A DNA stretch of 64,000 bases from Flavobacteriales bacterium UBA6770 (GTDB taxonomy: Bacteria > Bacteroidota > Bacteroidia > Flavobacteriales_G > Salibacteraceae): positions 930,001 through 994,000 of the forward strand of contig CAJIZH010000003.1 of NCBI GenBank assembly GCA_905181875.1, read 5' to 3'. Of the stretch, positions 25,082-35,300 are shown piece by piece. The position numbers were made by a program, and so were the translations under genes. Position 1 is the stretch's first letter. Each line of letters opens with the position of its first letter. The notes beneath the pieces were generated by a model. It ran no database searches. It was not told the DNA's origin and was given only the letters and a program-made list of their open reading frames with translations.

Positions 25082-25529
25082 AGAGCATAAAAACAGAGAG
25101 CTTTGGTTGTCGTGTTTTCAATTCTTCTTTGAAATACCTTTTAGAACTGCAGATTTACCCTTTGTTCAATATATGGGAACAGAAAACGTAAACGGGATTG
25201 AGTATTTGAAGGTTTTTGCGACATGGGTGAGTATGGAACCAAGTCACAGCTATGATCAATTAATATTTTATGTAAACCCAGCTAATTACAGATTAGACTT
25301 TTGTCATTATACTGCTAGGGATTCAGGTTGGGGGTTTTTTACAGCAACCATGAAATGGTCTGATTATGTGCGAGTAGCTGGAATTCTTGAACCGTATACA
25401 TCACGGATAAATTTTGGTGGACCAAACACTAAGTTCTTTGGATCTTACTTTGATCTTCACGATTCATTCATAGTCGAGAAAGAGAAGTACCTTGATGAAT
25501 CGCACGGAGCTGAGCTCATTCTGAACTAA
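25074..25529 (+). pseudogene. 5'-truncated hypothetical protein (DUF6503-like C-terminal part)
   Basis: About 150 codons open from a TTG inside the end of amn. The sequence begins abruptly with no signal peptide, yet its body (GTENVNGIEYLKVFATWVS, YDQLIFYVNPANYRLDFCHY, FIVEKEKYLD) resembles the C-terminal domain of secreted Bacteroidota proteins of DUF6503 type. The frame stops just upstream of the TTG, so the N-terminal half is absent. It is probably a deletion remnant fused behind amn. A genuine small cytosolic protein is a less likely alternative. Confidence 0.5.
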
Positions 25530-25554
25530 TTTGAGCTCAAAGCATTCCGAATTT

Positions 25555-26838
25555 CTATTTTAAATTCTCGGGTTTTAATTTTCTGTACTTATTCCAGTCC
25601 AAGTTTTTATTACTAGTCTTAATTTGCTTGTGTAATGGAACTTTTCGTTTTAATAAAGAATCTTGCGGGTTAAGTTCATTTAAAGGTTCAATAAAAACGA
25701 AGCTTTGATTGATTTCAAATTGACTACTTTCATCATTATCAAAGAAATACTTTTTTGTTAGCCTGCCGGAGAGGTTAATAAAATAATGATCGAGATTCCA
25801 TTTTCCATTCGACTCAATGAAGCGAATTTTAGCAACTAAATTTGGATTATCAATTTGCAGTCGATAAACCCAGAGCGCTGCTTTCGCCCAGACTGGAATC
25901 AGTTGTTTTTTACCTTTTTCACTCCAGCCATAATCAATGCCTTCTATCGCATATGAAGAGTCGACCATGTAAATATAACCAGAATGTAAATTGTCATAAA
26001 CCTTTTTCTTCTGATTAAAACTGATACAAAGCATATCTTGTCCTTTTGATTGGTAACCATATTCTATTCGATACTCATACTTATCAAAATGAATAGAATC
26101 TAAAAAACCAGGTGCTTTTGTGGTAAAATTTGAGTCAATAAATAAATAGGGATTTGAGAATGAAACATATTCCGTAGCATCCTTAAACTCTTTGGTTTCC
26201 TCCCCTTTTTTTACCCTCTTTTTATTTTCCTTAGCAACTTTCTTTTTTACGTAATTGCGCATAAACTGGATGTACTTGGTATTGTCTAAAACCCGACCAC
26301 CTTTTACTCGAATTATGGCAGTATCGTTAATTGTAGGATTTAGGCTTGGTTGATAGAGATCAAGTACAGCCTCAGTAAATCGATTGAATTGACCATTTTC
26401 TTTAATAACCTCTCGGTAGTAATATCGATCTTTTCGCCCATCAATATCGTAATTTTTCTCAATTGATTTAATTGCCCTTCTTATGTATTCTTTTGCTGAA
26501 ATTGGAGTTATAATTACAGCATTTAATTCGAAGGATTTAGAAGAGAGCTCTATCCAAAATGGACGTAACTTAGGAACCAAATGAACGTTATGTATTTTTG
26601 AATTATAGCCAATTAGACTGAATTCTAAACTATCGCTTAAAGTGGTATCTACATTAATTGCAAAACGCCCTAAATCATTTGTCAGCGTTCCGTTAGATGT
26701 TCCTTTAAGCCAAACATTAGCAAAAGGGATGGGCTCTTGTGTTAAGCTATCGACAAGCGTACCTTCAATTTTTATTTGACCTGACAATAAAACAGGAATT
26801 AGCATAAGGTAAAGGGAAAGGCTTTTTATTAATCGCAT
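25555..26838 (-). CDS. CarboxypepD_reg-like domain protein, envelope
   Basis: 427 residues with a signal peptide (about 1-20, LYLMLIPVLLSG). Residues 22-95 are a carboxypeptidase-regulatory-like beta sandwich (IEGTLVDSLTQEPIPFANVW, SNGTLTNDLGRFAI), the domain that opens many TonB receptors and DUF5686 proteins. The remainder carries no plug or barrel. A Lys-rich segment (KKKVAKENKKRVKKGEE) lies at about residue 210. A periplasmic or outer-membrane-associated role is likely; the function is unknown. Its start is 9 nt from the stop of the amidotransferase gene, so the two may be co-transcribed. Confidence 0.72.
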   Translation of the reverse strand: MRLIKSLSLYLMLIPVLLSGQIKIEGTLVDSLTQEPIPFANVWLKGTSNGTLTNDLGRFAINVDTTLSDSLEFSLIGYNSKIHNVHLVPKLRPFWIELSSKSFELNAVIITPISAKEYIRRAIKSIEKNYDIDGRKDRYYYREVIKENGQFNRFTEAVLDLYQPSLNPTINDTAIIRVKGGRVLDNTKYIQFMRNYVKKKVAKENKKRVKKGEETKEFKDATEYVSFSNPYLFIDSNFTTKAPGFLDSIHFDKYEYRIEYGYQSKGQDMLCISFNQKKKVYDNLHSGYIYMVDSSYAIEGIDYGWSEKGKKQLIPVWAKAALWVYRLQIDNPNLVAKIRFIESNGKWNLDHYFINLSGRLTKKYFFDNDESSQFEINQSFVFIEPLNELNPQDSLLKRKVPLHKQIKTSNKNLDWNKYRKLKPENLK

Positions 26839-26847
26839 GATTTGATT

Positions 26848-27420
26848 TTAGCAATATTGGACCCAGTTTTTCACGATTTCCTTACCATACTCCGTAAGAA
26901 TTGACTCGGGATGGAATTGAACTCCGCGTATGTTTTGTGTTTTATGTCGAATTGCTAGTGGTCTGTTTTCGTTATCAACGGCAAGAACCTCTAGAACGCA
27001 GGATTTTGAACAATTAGAATTTAAAGACCAGCTATGGTAACGAGCAACCTTAAAGGATTTTGGGAGGTTTTGAAAAATAGGGTCATCAACTATACGGTTC
27101 ATTTCGGTAGATTGTCCGTGCAGAACTTGTGCTAGATTTATTATTGCTTCTCCATAAAACTCACCTATGGCTTGGTGGCCAAGACATACTCCTAAAATTG
27201 GTTTTATACCGGAAAATTCCATGATAATGTGGTTTAAGTTTAGTGTTTCACTGGGTAGCCCTGGGCCTGGAGAAAGCACAATTTTATCGCACTCATCGAG
27301 TTTATTCCAGAGTTCACTAGAGTCGTTTCGAATCACACTAACATCATTACAAACCAACTCGAAATAATGCTTTAGATTGAAGGTAAACGAGTCGTAATTA
27401 TCAACGATTAGAACTTTCAC
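26848..27420 (-). CDS. anthranilate/aminodeoxychorismate synthase glutamine amidotransferase component
   Basis: 190 residues, a class I glutamine amidotransferase. The oxyanion and nucleophile motifs are LSPGPGLPS and ILGVCLGHQAIGEFYG (catalytic Cys), and the His-Glu pair is in RGVQFHPESILTEYG. It provides ammonia to chorismate-using synthases, as TrpG or PabA. No trpE or pabB partner is in the window, so tryptophan versus folate cannot be decided and no symbol is given. It is upstream of the CarboxypepD_reg gene on the same strand and divergent from the AsmA-like gene. Confidence 0.88.
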   Translation of the reverse strand: MKVLIVDNYDSFTFNLKHYFELVCNDVSVIRNDSSELWNKLDECDKIVLSPGPGLPSETLNLNHIIMEFSGIKPILGVCLGHQAIGEFYGEAIINLAQVLHGQSTEMNRIVDDPIFQNLPKSFKVARYHSWSLNSNCSKSCVLEVLAVDNENRPLAIRHKTQNIRGVQFHPESILTEYGKEIVKNWVQYC

Positions 27421-27533
27421 TTAAGTGTTTTTTTATCACTTCAATATTATTAAGAAAATGGTATTAGTAAAACACGTTAAAGTCAATAATAAAAGACGAC
27501 TATAGGGATAAATTTGAAGGATTGACAGAATTA

Positions 27534-27541
27534 TACATTTG
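27534..27541 (+). promoter_or_regulatory. possible promoter -7 box overlapping the next gene's TTG start
   Basis: TACATTTG is a perfect TAnnTTTG box. Its last three bases are the TTG used as start of the AsmA-like gene in the longest reading, so box and start conflict. Confidence 0.4.
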
Positions 27542-30500
27542 AAAAAAAGAGCAAAAAAATATTGGATGTTGTTCGCCTTTTTGGCGCTTCTAATTATTGC
27601 TGCCTTTTTTCCTGTTCGCAAGGCTGTCAATAGCTATACCGATCAGGTAGTGCGAATGAATTTAAACGAATTAATAGAGAACTCCTCAAAAGAAAAGTAT
27701 ATTATAGATTACGATAAATTGAGGTTCAATATTTTTACTCAGCGTATAAGCTTGATTAATTTTAGGATTTACCCAGCAGACACAAAGAAGTTTTCCAAAG
27801 AAGTAGTTGCTTCTGTTCCTCCGTTTTATTCAATTCAAGTGGAAAAAGTAGACTTGCAGTTGGAGAAAGAATGGGAGATATTCTTGAATAAAAAACTATT
27901 GATTCAAGAATTGAAAATTACGGCGCCTTCAGTAAAAATTCACCAGAATCGAACGGATACTCAGAAAATAAAATTCGCTAAAATTTCAGGTGATATTTAT
28001 CAAACGGTTACCCAGTACTTAAGTCTTTTGAAGCTAAAAACATTTAGTGTAGTAGGCGCAACTATTGACTATTCGATTTCACAAGGTTCAAATTTGCAGA
28101 GGTTTAGCTTTGAGCCTATTTCATTTAAGCTCAGAAACCTTAGGGTAAAAGAGGGCAAGCAAGAAAAAGACAAAATTTTCTTTACAGATGATTTTGAGTT
28201 AAACTCAGGTCGACAAAGTTTCGTGTTGCCGGATAGTTCTCATTCCATTTCATTCGACCGGTTTAAAATTACGACTCTTAAAAATCAAATAGAATTTTAC
28301 AACTTAAGGGTAACCTCAGTTTTACCAGACTCCACTACTAGAAATAACTTAACGCTATTTGTGCCCGCAATAAAACTTAACAGTGTCGATTTTGAAAGGG
28401 CGTATTTGAAAAACGAATACTTAGTAAAAACGTTAAAAATTGAACGACCGGCAATAAAATTTGTTTTGAATAAACCACAAACAAAAAAAACGCCAGATCA
28501 AATTGATGAGCTAGAAAAGTGGTTAGAGCTAATAGAGGTAAACTCTACTTTGATTACCCAAGGAAACGTATCGGTCAATGATAACCGAGGTAAAAACAAA
28601 AAAATGTATCTAGTAAATGGGTTTTCACTTAAGGTAGAAGGGGCGCATGTAGACAGTAATATACTCGATCAAATAATATTATCGGATTTACAGAAAAATT
28701 ATCGTCTTTCAATACGTGAGCTTAAGCACCAAATTCCTAAAGAAGAGCTTTTAATTAAGATAAATGATATCGCATATTCAAGTATTACGCAGCGGTTTAA
28801 GTGCAATGAAATAGTTATAAGTCGCAATGAGTATAAGCTTAAAAAGAAAATGCATAATCCTAAACAGCCCTATCACTTAGAAAACTTGCAGCTGGATGGT
28901 GTTTTGATTAGCGAATTAGACTTAAATAAATTATCAGAAGGCAGAAAGGTAGTGTTGGGCAGCGTAGTATTAAAAAGCCCTGTTTTAGAGCTGTCTTATG
29001 ATACAGTTGAAATGGTTAAACAGGATAGCTTTATGGTGAACCAAAATACATTGCCCTATGCACTAGATTCACTTTCAACAAAAATTTTTAAAATTGTAAA
29101 TGCAAAAGTTAGTGTGACCAACTCTCGTGATGGAAGCAAGAATTACGGTGCTCTTGATAAGGCCAATTTATCAGTAATGAACCTAAGCTGGAAAGAATTA
29201 AATAACAAGGAACTAATTGACCAATCATTGCTTCTTAAAACAACACTAGAAAGTGGCAAGAGTTATTTCATTAATCCAAAAACTCAGGATAAGATTTCTT
29301 GGAAAAAGTTAAGTGCAAACCCGTCGTCTAGAACCCTTTTAATTGCAGGGTTAATTTTGGACCCGATGTCAAAAAAATCTAGTGACTTGAATTTAGATTT
29401 ACTTAAAATAAAAGGATTAGATTATGATCAATTATTATTTGAAAGAATACTGATAGCAAAGAGCTTAGAGTTGAGGGGTTTAGATGTTAGTCTAATCGAA
29501 CAGCAACAGAGCTCACAAATTCCAAAGCTTAATGCCGCCCACTTTGAAGCGGTTAGGGTCTCGGACCTGAACGTAAAAAGAAGCGATAAAGACACTGTAA
29601 ACCTTCGGCTGAAAGGTGTCGAATTAATTGGTTCAAGGGTAAACATAGAGTTAGATACCGCGCTGAATAAAAGTTCAATTTCTTATGCAACGCTAACCGC
29701 ATCAATAAATGGGCTGATGGCTGTAAATAGATCAAAAAAAAGCATCATAACGACAGAGATAATCAGCTTTAATAGCAACGACTCTATTCTTGAAGTATCT
29801 AATCTTCGAAAAGATCCAATAATTGAAAACACAAAAAAAAACGAACCGGTTTTCCAACAACGAATAGCCAGCATTTACGCAACAGGATTTAACCCCAACA
29901 ACCAAAAGTTTGGAAAAAGTTTTTCGGCTCGACATATTGAGGTTTGCAACCCAATTACTAATTATAGTTTCTTTACTGAGGTTAGTAATAAAGATAAAGA
30001 AACCAATTCAGCACTAGATATTGTTCAGCTTCAAAATTGGTTTTTTGATTCAACAAAAATAAGTCAGTTAACATACCAGACGCTTTCTGTGGATAACGGA
30101 AGCCTAAGTATTATATGGAAAGAAAAGTCAGGAGAAAAAACAGAAGAACGTTTTGAGGTTAAACAATATACAATGCAATCAACGGACTTTAACTTTAATG
30201 AAACCACTAAAAACAGCGATAACATGCTGTATTATGCGAAAGACCACACAATAAGATTGTTCAATGTAAGGCGTCAGTTTGCAGACTCTATAAATAACAT
30301 TACCATTGATCAGGTTGAATATTCTACAGGGAATAAAAACACTAAACTGTACGGTCTTTCAGGAAGCTATATGGTTAAAGAAAATGATGATAGAAAGCTA
30401 TTTGTAGAAGGTAAGATAGATTTAGTGGAGTTCGATGGGTTAAATCCGATTCAAATCACGAAGGAAAGAGCCGTTAATTTGAAAGGAATTTACGCGGTAA

Positions 30501-31885
30501 ACCCCCGTTTAGAATTTACCCAGTTTCATGATAACGCAGATAAAGTGAGCCGAGAGTTGAAATTATTTAAAGAAGGGAATGATAGTGCCGCAATATCTAA
30601 AACACTATTGCAATCTTTAAAGATTAAAAATGGGTTTATAAAATGGGACTTCAACGATGCGCGTGCCAATCCGTTGGTAATAAACCACTTGAATGTTAGT
30701 GGAGAGGGCTTTGAGTATCCCAATCCAGATTCAACTCAAAAAATTCCGCAGATTATTGATCTAGCATTCAGCTTTGGAGATTTTGAATATGATGTAATGA
30801 AGAATTTCTACAACTTCAGTTTTGATTCTATCAATTACGACTCTAAAACTGAGGAGTTTAATTTGCAAAAAATAAAACTTGATCCGAAATACGGAATATT
30901 CGAATTTGGTAAGCAGTCGGGTTGGCAAAAAGGCAGGTTTGAAATGTATTTAAGTTCGGTGAACATGGCGGGGTTTAAAGGAAAACAGCTTTTATATGAA
31001 AACAACTTAAGTGTTTCACTTGTGGACATTGACAGCCTTTGGGTTAGAAGCTTTAAAGACAAACGCTTACCTGAAAATAAACGATATATTCCAATGCCTC
31101 AAGAACGGTTGGATAGCCTTGAGCTGGGTTTAAACATTAAACGAGCTATACTAAGAACTGGAGAGGTAACCCACATCCAAATTGCAAAGAATGGTGTTGT
31201 TCCAGGAAAGATCTACTTTTCAGATTTAAGCGCGAGAGCAACAAATATCACAAACGGTTATGGAGACCAAAAAGAGGCTAAAACAACAAGGTTGACTGCT
31301 TTAGGAAAGTTAATGGGAGATGGTCAGATGAGCGCTACGTTTGAGTTTAACAACAAGGAACCAAACAATTATTTTGAGGGTCATGCTAGTCTTGGAGAGT
31401 TTGATGCTCGAACCCTCAACAATTACCTTACCCACACAGCATTTGTTGGAGTGAAAAGTGGAAATATTCTTGGTGCTGGAATTGATTTTAAGGCCTACAA
31501 TGACTTTGGAACCGGAGACATGAAGTTGCTCTATAACGACCTTCGCGTAACGTTCCTAAATAAGAATGACACTATTCGCAAAGGGATTGGAATGGCAATG
31601 AAAGGCTTTATTGCTAATCGAGTTGTCTATACAAAGAACCCTCACTTTTTTATTACAAAAAAGGGCTTAGTGTATACACAAAGGGATACATCAAAAGAGA
31701 TTTTTCACTATTGGAGTAAGCTTGCAATGAGTGGCGTAGCCAGTAGTACTGGTGTAAAAAGTAATAAAAAAGAATTGAAAAAGGTAAGAAAAGAAGCTCT
31801 TAGGAGAGAGAAGGCTATACTAAGGGATGAGGATGAATTATTAGGAGGAGACTCGGGTCAACTTTATCGAGGTAAGGGCGATTAA
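27539..31885 (+). CDS. giant AsmA/TamB-like envelope protein
   Basis: 1448 residues if TTG 27539 is the start. A positively charged N-terminus and one membrane helix (about 10-28, LFAFLALLIIAAFFPV) precede a beta-rich extracytoplasmic body of 1350 residues with recurring YDKLRFNIFTQRISLINFRI-like units, ending in a Lys/Arg-rich tail. This layout is that of AsmA-like lipid-transfer bridge proteins; the family match is inferred from architecture, not from a specific motif. The alternative ATG at 27566 would drop KKRAKKYW and weaken the positive-inside rule. It ends 4 nt inside the convergent MarR gene. Confidence 0.65.
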   Translation: MKKRAKKYWMLFAFLALLIIAAFFPVRKAVNSYTDQVVRMNLNELIENSSKEKYIIDYDKLRFNIFTQRISLINFRIYPADTKKFSKEVVASVPPFYSIQVEKVDLQLEKEWEIFLNKKLLIQELKITAPSVKIHQNRTDTQKIKFAKISGDIYQTVTQYLSLLKLKTFSVVGATIDYSISQGSNLQRFSFEPISFKLRNLRVKEGKQEKDKIFFTDDFELNSGRQSFVLPDSSHSISFDRFKITTLKNQIEFYNLRVTSVLPDSTTRNNLTLFVPAIKLNSVDFERAYLKNEYLVKTLKIERPAIKFVLNKPQTKKTPDQIDELEKWLELIEVNSTLITQGNVSVNDNRGKNKKMYLVNGFSLKVEGAHVDSNILDQIILSDLQKNYRLSIRELKHQIPKEELLIKINDIAYSSITQRFKCNEIVISRNEYKLKKKMHNPKQPYHLENLQLDGVLISELDLNKLSEGRKVVLGSVVLKSPVLELSYDTVEMVKQDSFMVNQNTLPYALDSLSTKIFKIVNAKVSVTNSRDGSKNYGALDKANLSVMNLSWKELNNKELIDQSLLLKTTLESGKSYFINPKTQDKISWKKLSANPSSRTLLIAGLILDPMSKKSSDLNLDLLKIKGLDYDQLLFERILIAKSLELRGLDVSLIEQQQSSQIPKLNAAHFEAVRVSDLNVKRSDKDTVNLRLKGVELIGSRVNIELDTALNKSSISYATLTASINGLMAVNRSKKSIITTEIISFNSNDSILEVSNLRKDPIIENTKKNEPVFQQRIASIYATGFNPNNQKFGKSFSARHIEVCNPITNYSFFTEVSNKDKETNSALDIVQLQNWFFDSTKISQLTYQTLSVDNGSLSIIWKEKSGEKTEERFEVKQYTMQSTDFNFNETTKNSDNMLYYAKDHTIRLFNVRRQFADSINNITIDQVEYSTGNKNTKLYGLSGSYMVKENDDRKLFVEGKIDLVEFDGLNPIQITKERAVNLKGIYAVNPRLEFTQFHDNADKVSRELKLFKEGNDSAAISKTLLQSLKIKNGFIKWDFNDARANPLVINHLNVSGEGFEYPNPDSTQKIPQIIDLAFSFGDFEYDVMKNFYNFSFDSINYDSKTEEFNLQKIKLDPKYGIFEFGKQSGWQKGRFEMYLSSVNMAGFKGKQLLYENNLSVSLVDIDSLWVRSFKDKRLPENKRYIPMPQERLDSLELGLNIKRAILRTGEVTHIQIAKNGVVPGKIYFSDLSARATNITNGYGDQKEAKTTRLTALGKLMGDGQMSATFEFNNKEPNNYFEGHASLGEFDARTLNNYLTHTAFVGVKSGNILGAGIDFKAYNDFGTGDMKLLYNDLRVTFLNKNDTIRKGIGMAMKGFIANRVVYTKNPHFFITKKGLVYTQRDTSKEIFHYWSKLAMSGVASSTGVKSNKKELKKVRKEALRREKAILRDEDELLGGDSGQLYRGKGD

Positions 31886-32316
31886 GTCATATTTATGGCC
31901 ATTTGTTTTAGAACTCGGTTAGTTGTTTCAATGTCTGATGCGCTAATGTTTTTTAAACCCTCTTCGCGAATTGCCTCAACTATTTCTTTAGCTTCCCTTA
32001 AATAGGCTTCACCTTTAGTTGTAATTACTAAAGCGCTTTTTCGCTTATCGTATTCATTCGGTATTCGCCGCACCAACTTTTTACCATGCAACAAGTCTAA
32101 AATTCTAGTAATACTTGCGGTATCTTTATTAACAGCAACTGCCAATTCAACCTGAGTTTGTAGTTTTTTTTCATGAATCCGAAGTAGTATTACCCATTGA
32201 TCAATGGTAATGTTATAACCTTTTTCCTTAAGTTGCTTTAAAGCATATTTTTTTGAAATTCTAACGGTGTTATCCATCAAAAAATAAACTACTGCATTTA
32301 ATTTTTCGTTTTTCAT
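31882..32316 (-). CDS. MarR family transcriptional regulator
   Basis: 144 residues, winged-helix MarR protein. The recognition helix region is VAVNKDTASITRILDLLHGKKLVRRIPNEYDKRKSALVITTKGE, with the D-x-R-x wing typical of MarR. N- and C-terminal helices would form the dimer. It regulates genes in response to a small ligand or oxidant; there is no divergent target, so the regulon is unknown. Its 3' end overlaps the AsmA-like gene by 4 nt. Confidence 0.88.
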   Translation of the reverse strand: MKNEKLNAVVYFLMDNTVRISKKYALKQLKEKGYNITIDQWVILLRIHEKKLQTQVELAVAVNKDTASITRILDLLHGKKLVRRIPNEYDKRKSALVITTKGEAYLREAKEIVEAIREEGLKNISASDIETTNRVLKQMAINMT

Positions 32317-32379
32317 TGATATATCAATATTATGAAATAATAGAATGAAAAAACAGAACGATTTCAGTTAAAATAGAGG

Positions 32380-35300
32380 TTAATCCAAAATAACTTGTTT
32401 CAAAACAGCATCAGTTCCAGATTGTATTTTAACCCAATAAATACCTGAACGAAATAATTCAAATGAAAACTCATTCTCCTCAGTTGATGAGTGCTGATCA
32501 TGAATTATTTCGGCGCCCATTGCGTCAAAAACAGTAATAAAATACTCACCTATGCTTGGAAGTTTAATGTTAAATGTTCTTTTAGATGGGTTGGGGTAAA
32601 TAACAGTATTGCTCAAACTTAAGAACTGTTGAATACCATCTGGATTTTCTAAGCCAAGCTCTTCTTTTGTTTTGGTTACGCAATTTCCATCACTGGTAAC
32701 TTGCAGTTCAGTTGTATATGAACCGATTGCTAAATAAGAATGAGTCGGTGTCTTTGTGTTAGAAGAGTGTCCATCGCCAAAATCCCAAGCATAGTTTAGC
32801 CAGGAGGTATCAATTGGCATAAAAGAAACGTCTAGACCGTTTACAATGTAGGTGGAAAAAATAGAGATTGGACTAGGGTTTAATTTTACTTGGGCAAATG
32901 CAGAATCATTACATCCATTATTTCCATTTATTCGAAGCTTGATTTTGTAAATCCCTGTGTCAAGGTAGCTATGAAATGCTTGTTCTTGAGCGGAGGTTGA
33001 GCCGTCTCCAAAATCCCAGACTCTCGTAAACCCAGAAGTAGTCATGGTGGTGTTATCATTGAATGGAAATCGATTTCCACTCAAACATTGAATAGGAGGA
33101 AACCCAGCCATTAATGCCACTGGTTTTTCTTTTGGAGTTAAGAATAGCAGGTCAGATGTGTCTGTACAGAAACTATCGCTTACGACAACAAAGAACTCAA
33201 GAGTATTAAATCGATTAAATGTTTTTTGGCTAAAAAGTGTATCACCCTGAACCTGCAGCAATCTGTTATTTCTAAACCAAGAGTATTTAGCGTTGGGAGC
33301 ACCCGAGCTATCAATTAATTGCAAAACGGCGGTTCCTGTTTCACAAAGATTACTTTTTACTGAATCAACAACTAGATTAGAATAAGGAGAAAAACGAACT
33401 AAAACGGAGTCATAAAAAACATATTTATCGTTTACAGTAAAAGAAATTAATTTTTGCCCCCCCCACTTGTAGCTTGTTTGTTGGTCGTAAATCGACTCAC
33501 TATATCTTGGGCTAGCACCTGGCCCAAAATCCCATTTTACAGTATTTAGTTTCCCAAATGAGTTGTGGCTTATTAGAATTGCTTCGTTAGGACAAACTAC
33601 CTTGTTTGACGTAACGATTGTGACTACCGGTTTTTCAAATACAACCCCATAATCTCTACTTTCTCCATGGGTTAAGTTTCCACAATTGGAACTTAAAATT
33701 TGGCGATCACTAACAACTCTCATCAGCAGCTTTTGATTTAAGATAGCTATTGGCGGAGCGATATAGTTAAACGTATGTTGCCCAACTTTTGCTGCACCAT
33801 TGTAAATACGCTCGCCTGCATCTGCAAAACTTCCATTGTTATTATAATCAAGGTAAACTTGAGCAAATTCGGCAACAGAACCTCCTACTTGAATAGTAAC
33901 TAAATAATTACTGTCTGGTTCAAAAAAGAATACGCTTTCACAACTTGCATTAGTATTACTAGAAATACCATCATAGCCAAAAGCATTAAACTCTTGACTA
34001 CCAGCCTTTACTTTAAAAAGACCGCTTCCCGTTCTACCTGACGAAGCAGTATTTGTAACACAAGTATTTGACAATTGAGGAGTGGCAAATAATAAGTTAT
34101 GAATTTCGGTAGTGTCTTTACCAAAAAAGTTGGTGACAACTAAAGACGCATTATAGTAACCATCAGCAAGTAAAACGACAGAGACCTCTTTACTATTTGC
34201 GGAACCAGCACCTACAAATCTAAAAGTCGTTGGCCTAATACTCCATTCGTATGCGCTCGCATTTTTGGATAGAGCCGAACTAAGGTGAATAGTATCTCCG
34301 ATGCAGTAATTTCCTTTATCGCCAGAGATTTCAGCTTTAGCAAATCGATTATCTACATTAAACATTGGAGCGGACCAAAGTCCTCGTCCATATGTGGCTG
34401 CGCGAATCTTTGATTTAGCTGGAGCATTTTGGTTATATGCGATTTCGAGCTCAGTGACAGAGACATCTTCGGGAAGGGTTTGAGAATAATCTACCCAGTT
34501 TGACAAAGTAGAGTCGATGTAATAAACCCCTGGAGTTCCAGCTACATATAAGCCTCCGGGACTATATTCATCATAAACGATTGTTCTTTTTGATGAATTA
34601 GGAAGATTTAAAGTTATGTCAGTCCATGAGTTTCCTTTGTCGGTAGACACATAGACCATACTACCGCCAGTAATGTAAAGCACCTCTTCTCTAAAAGGGT
34701 GGGCCTCTATATCCGTTGGGTTTATTCCGGCTGGCTTTAAAGAGGTTAGGTTTGTCCATGTAGGAGTTGCGCCTTTGCAATTATCCGAACGGTAAAGCGC
34801 GCCATCCGAGCGCAGAATGTAAAGAATATTAGTATTAGCAGGACTTTGTTCTAGAACACGATATGTTGAATTTGGTGCTCCAGTTATGTTTCCTGTTATA
34901 CTAACCCACTGAACACTTCCTGCGCGAACGTTAGTCGTTCGATAAACATTTACATATCCCGCAAACATGTATTTCGGATCAGCTTCACCCAAAATGAAAG
35001 GAGAAACCCACGCCCCTTGTTCGCTGATACTATTTGTTATACTTCCAAAGTTTCTTCCTCCATTAGAACTTCGTCTAATTGCACCATAATATAACTCGCC
35101 ATATACATAAGAAGTGTTTATGGGGTCAAAGGCGCACTCCATTCCGTCGCCACCAATTTCAGTTGTCCAGCTTTTGTTTCCTCTATAAATAGCCGTTCCA
35201 TTATCTTGATAACCACAAATGACTTCGTTTTCGTTGAATTTATTTTGGCCTAACTTATATATTTCAGAAATTGCCAACCCGCTTGAAATATTTGTCCAAT

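Noticed and set aside
30088..30096. A perfect DnaA-box complement TGTGGATAA
   Set aside because: Single copy inside the AsmA-like coding region with no neighbouring boxes or AT-rich unwinding element; chance is sufficient.
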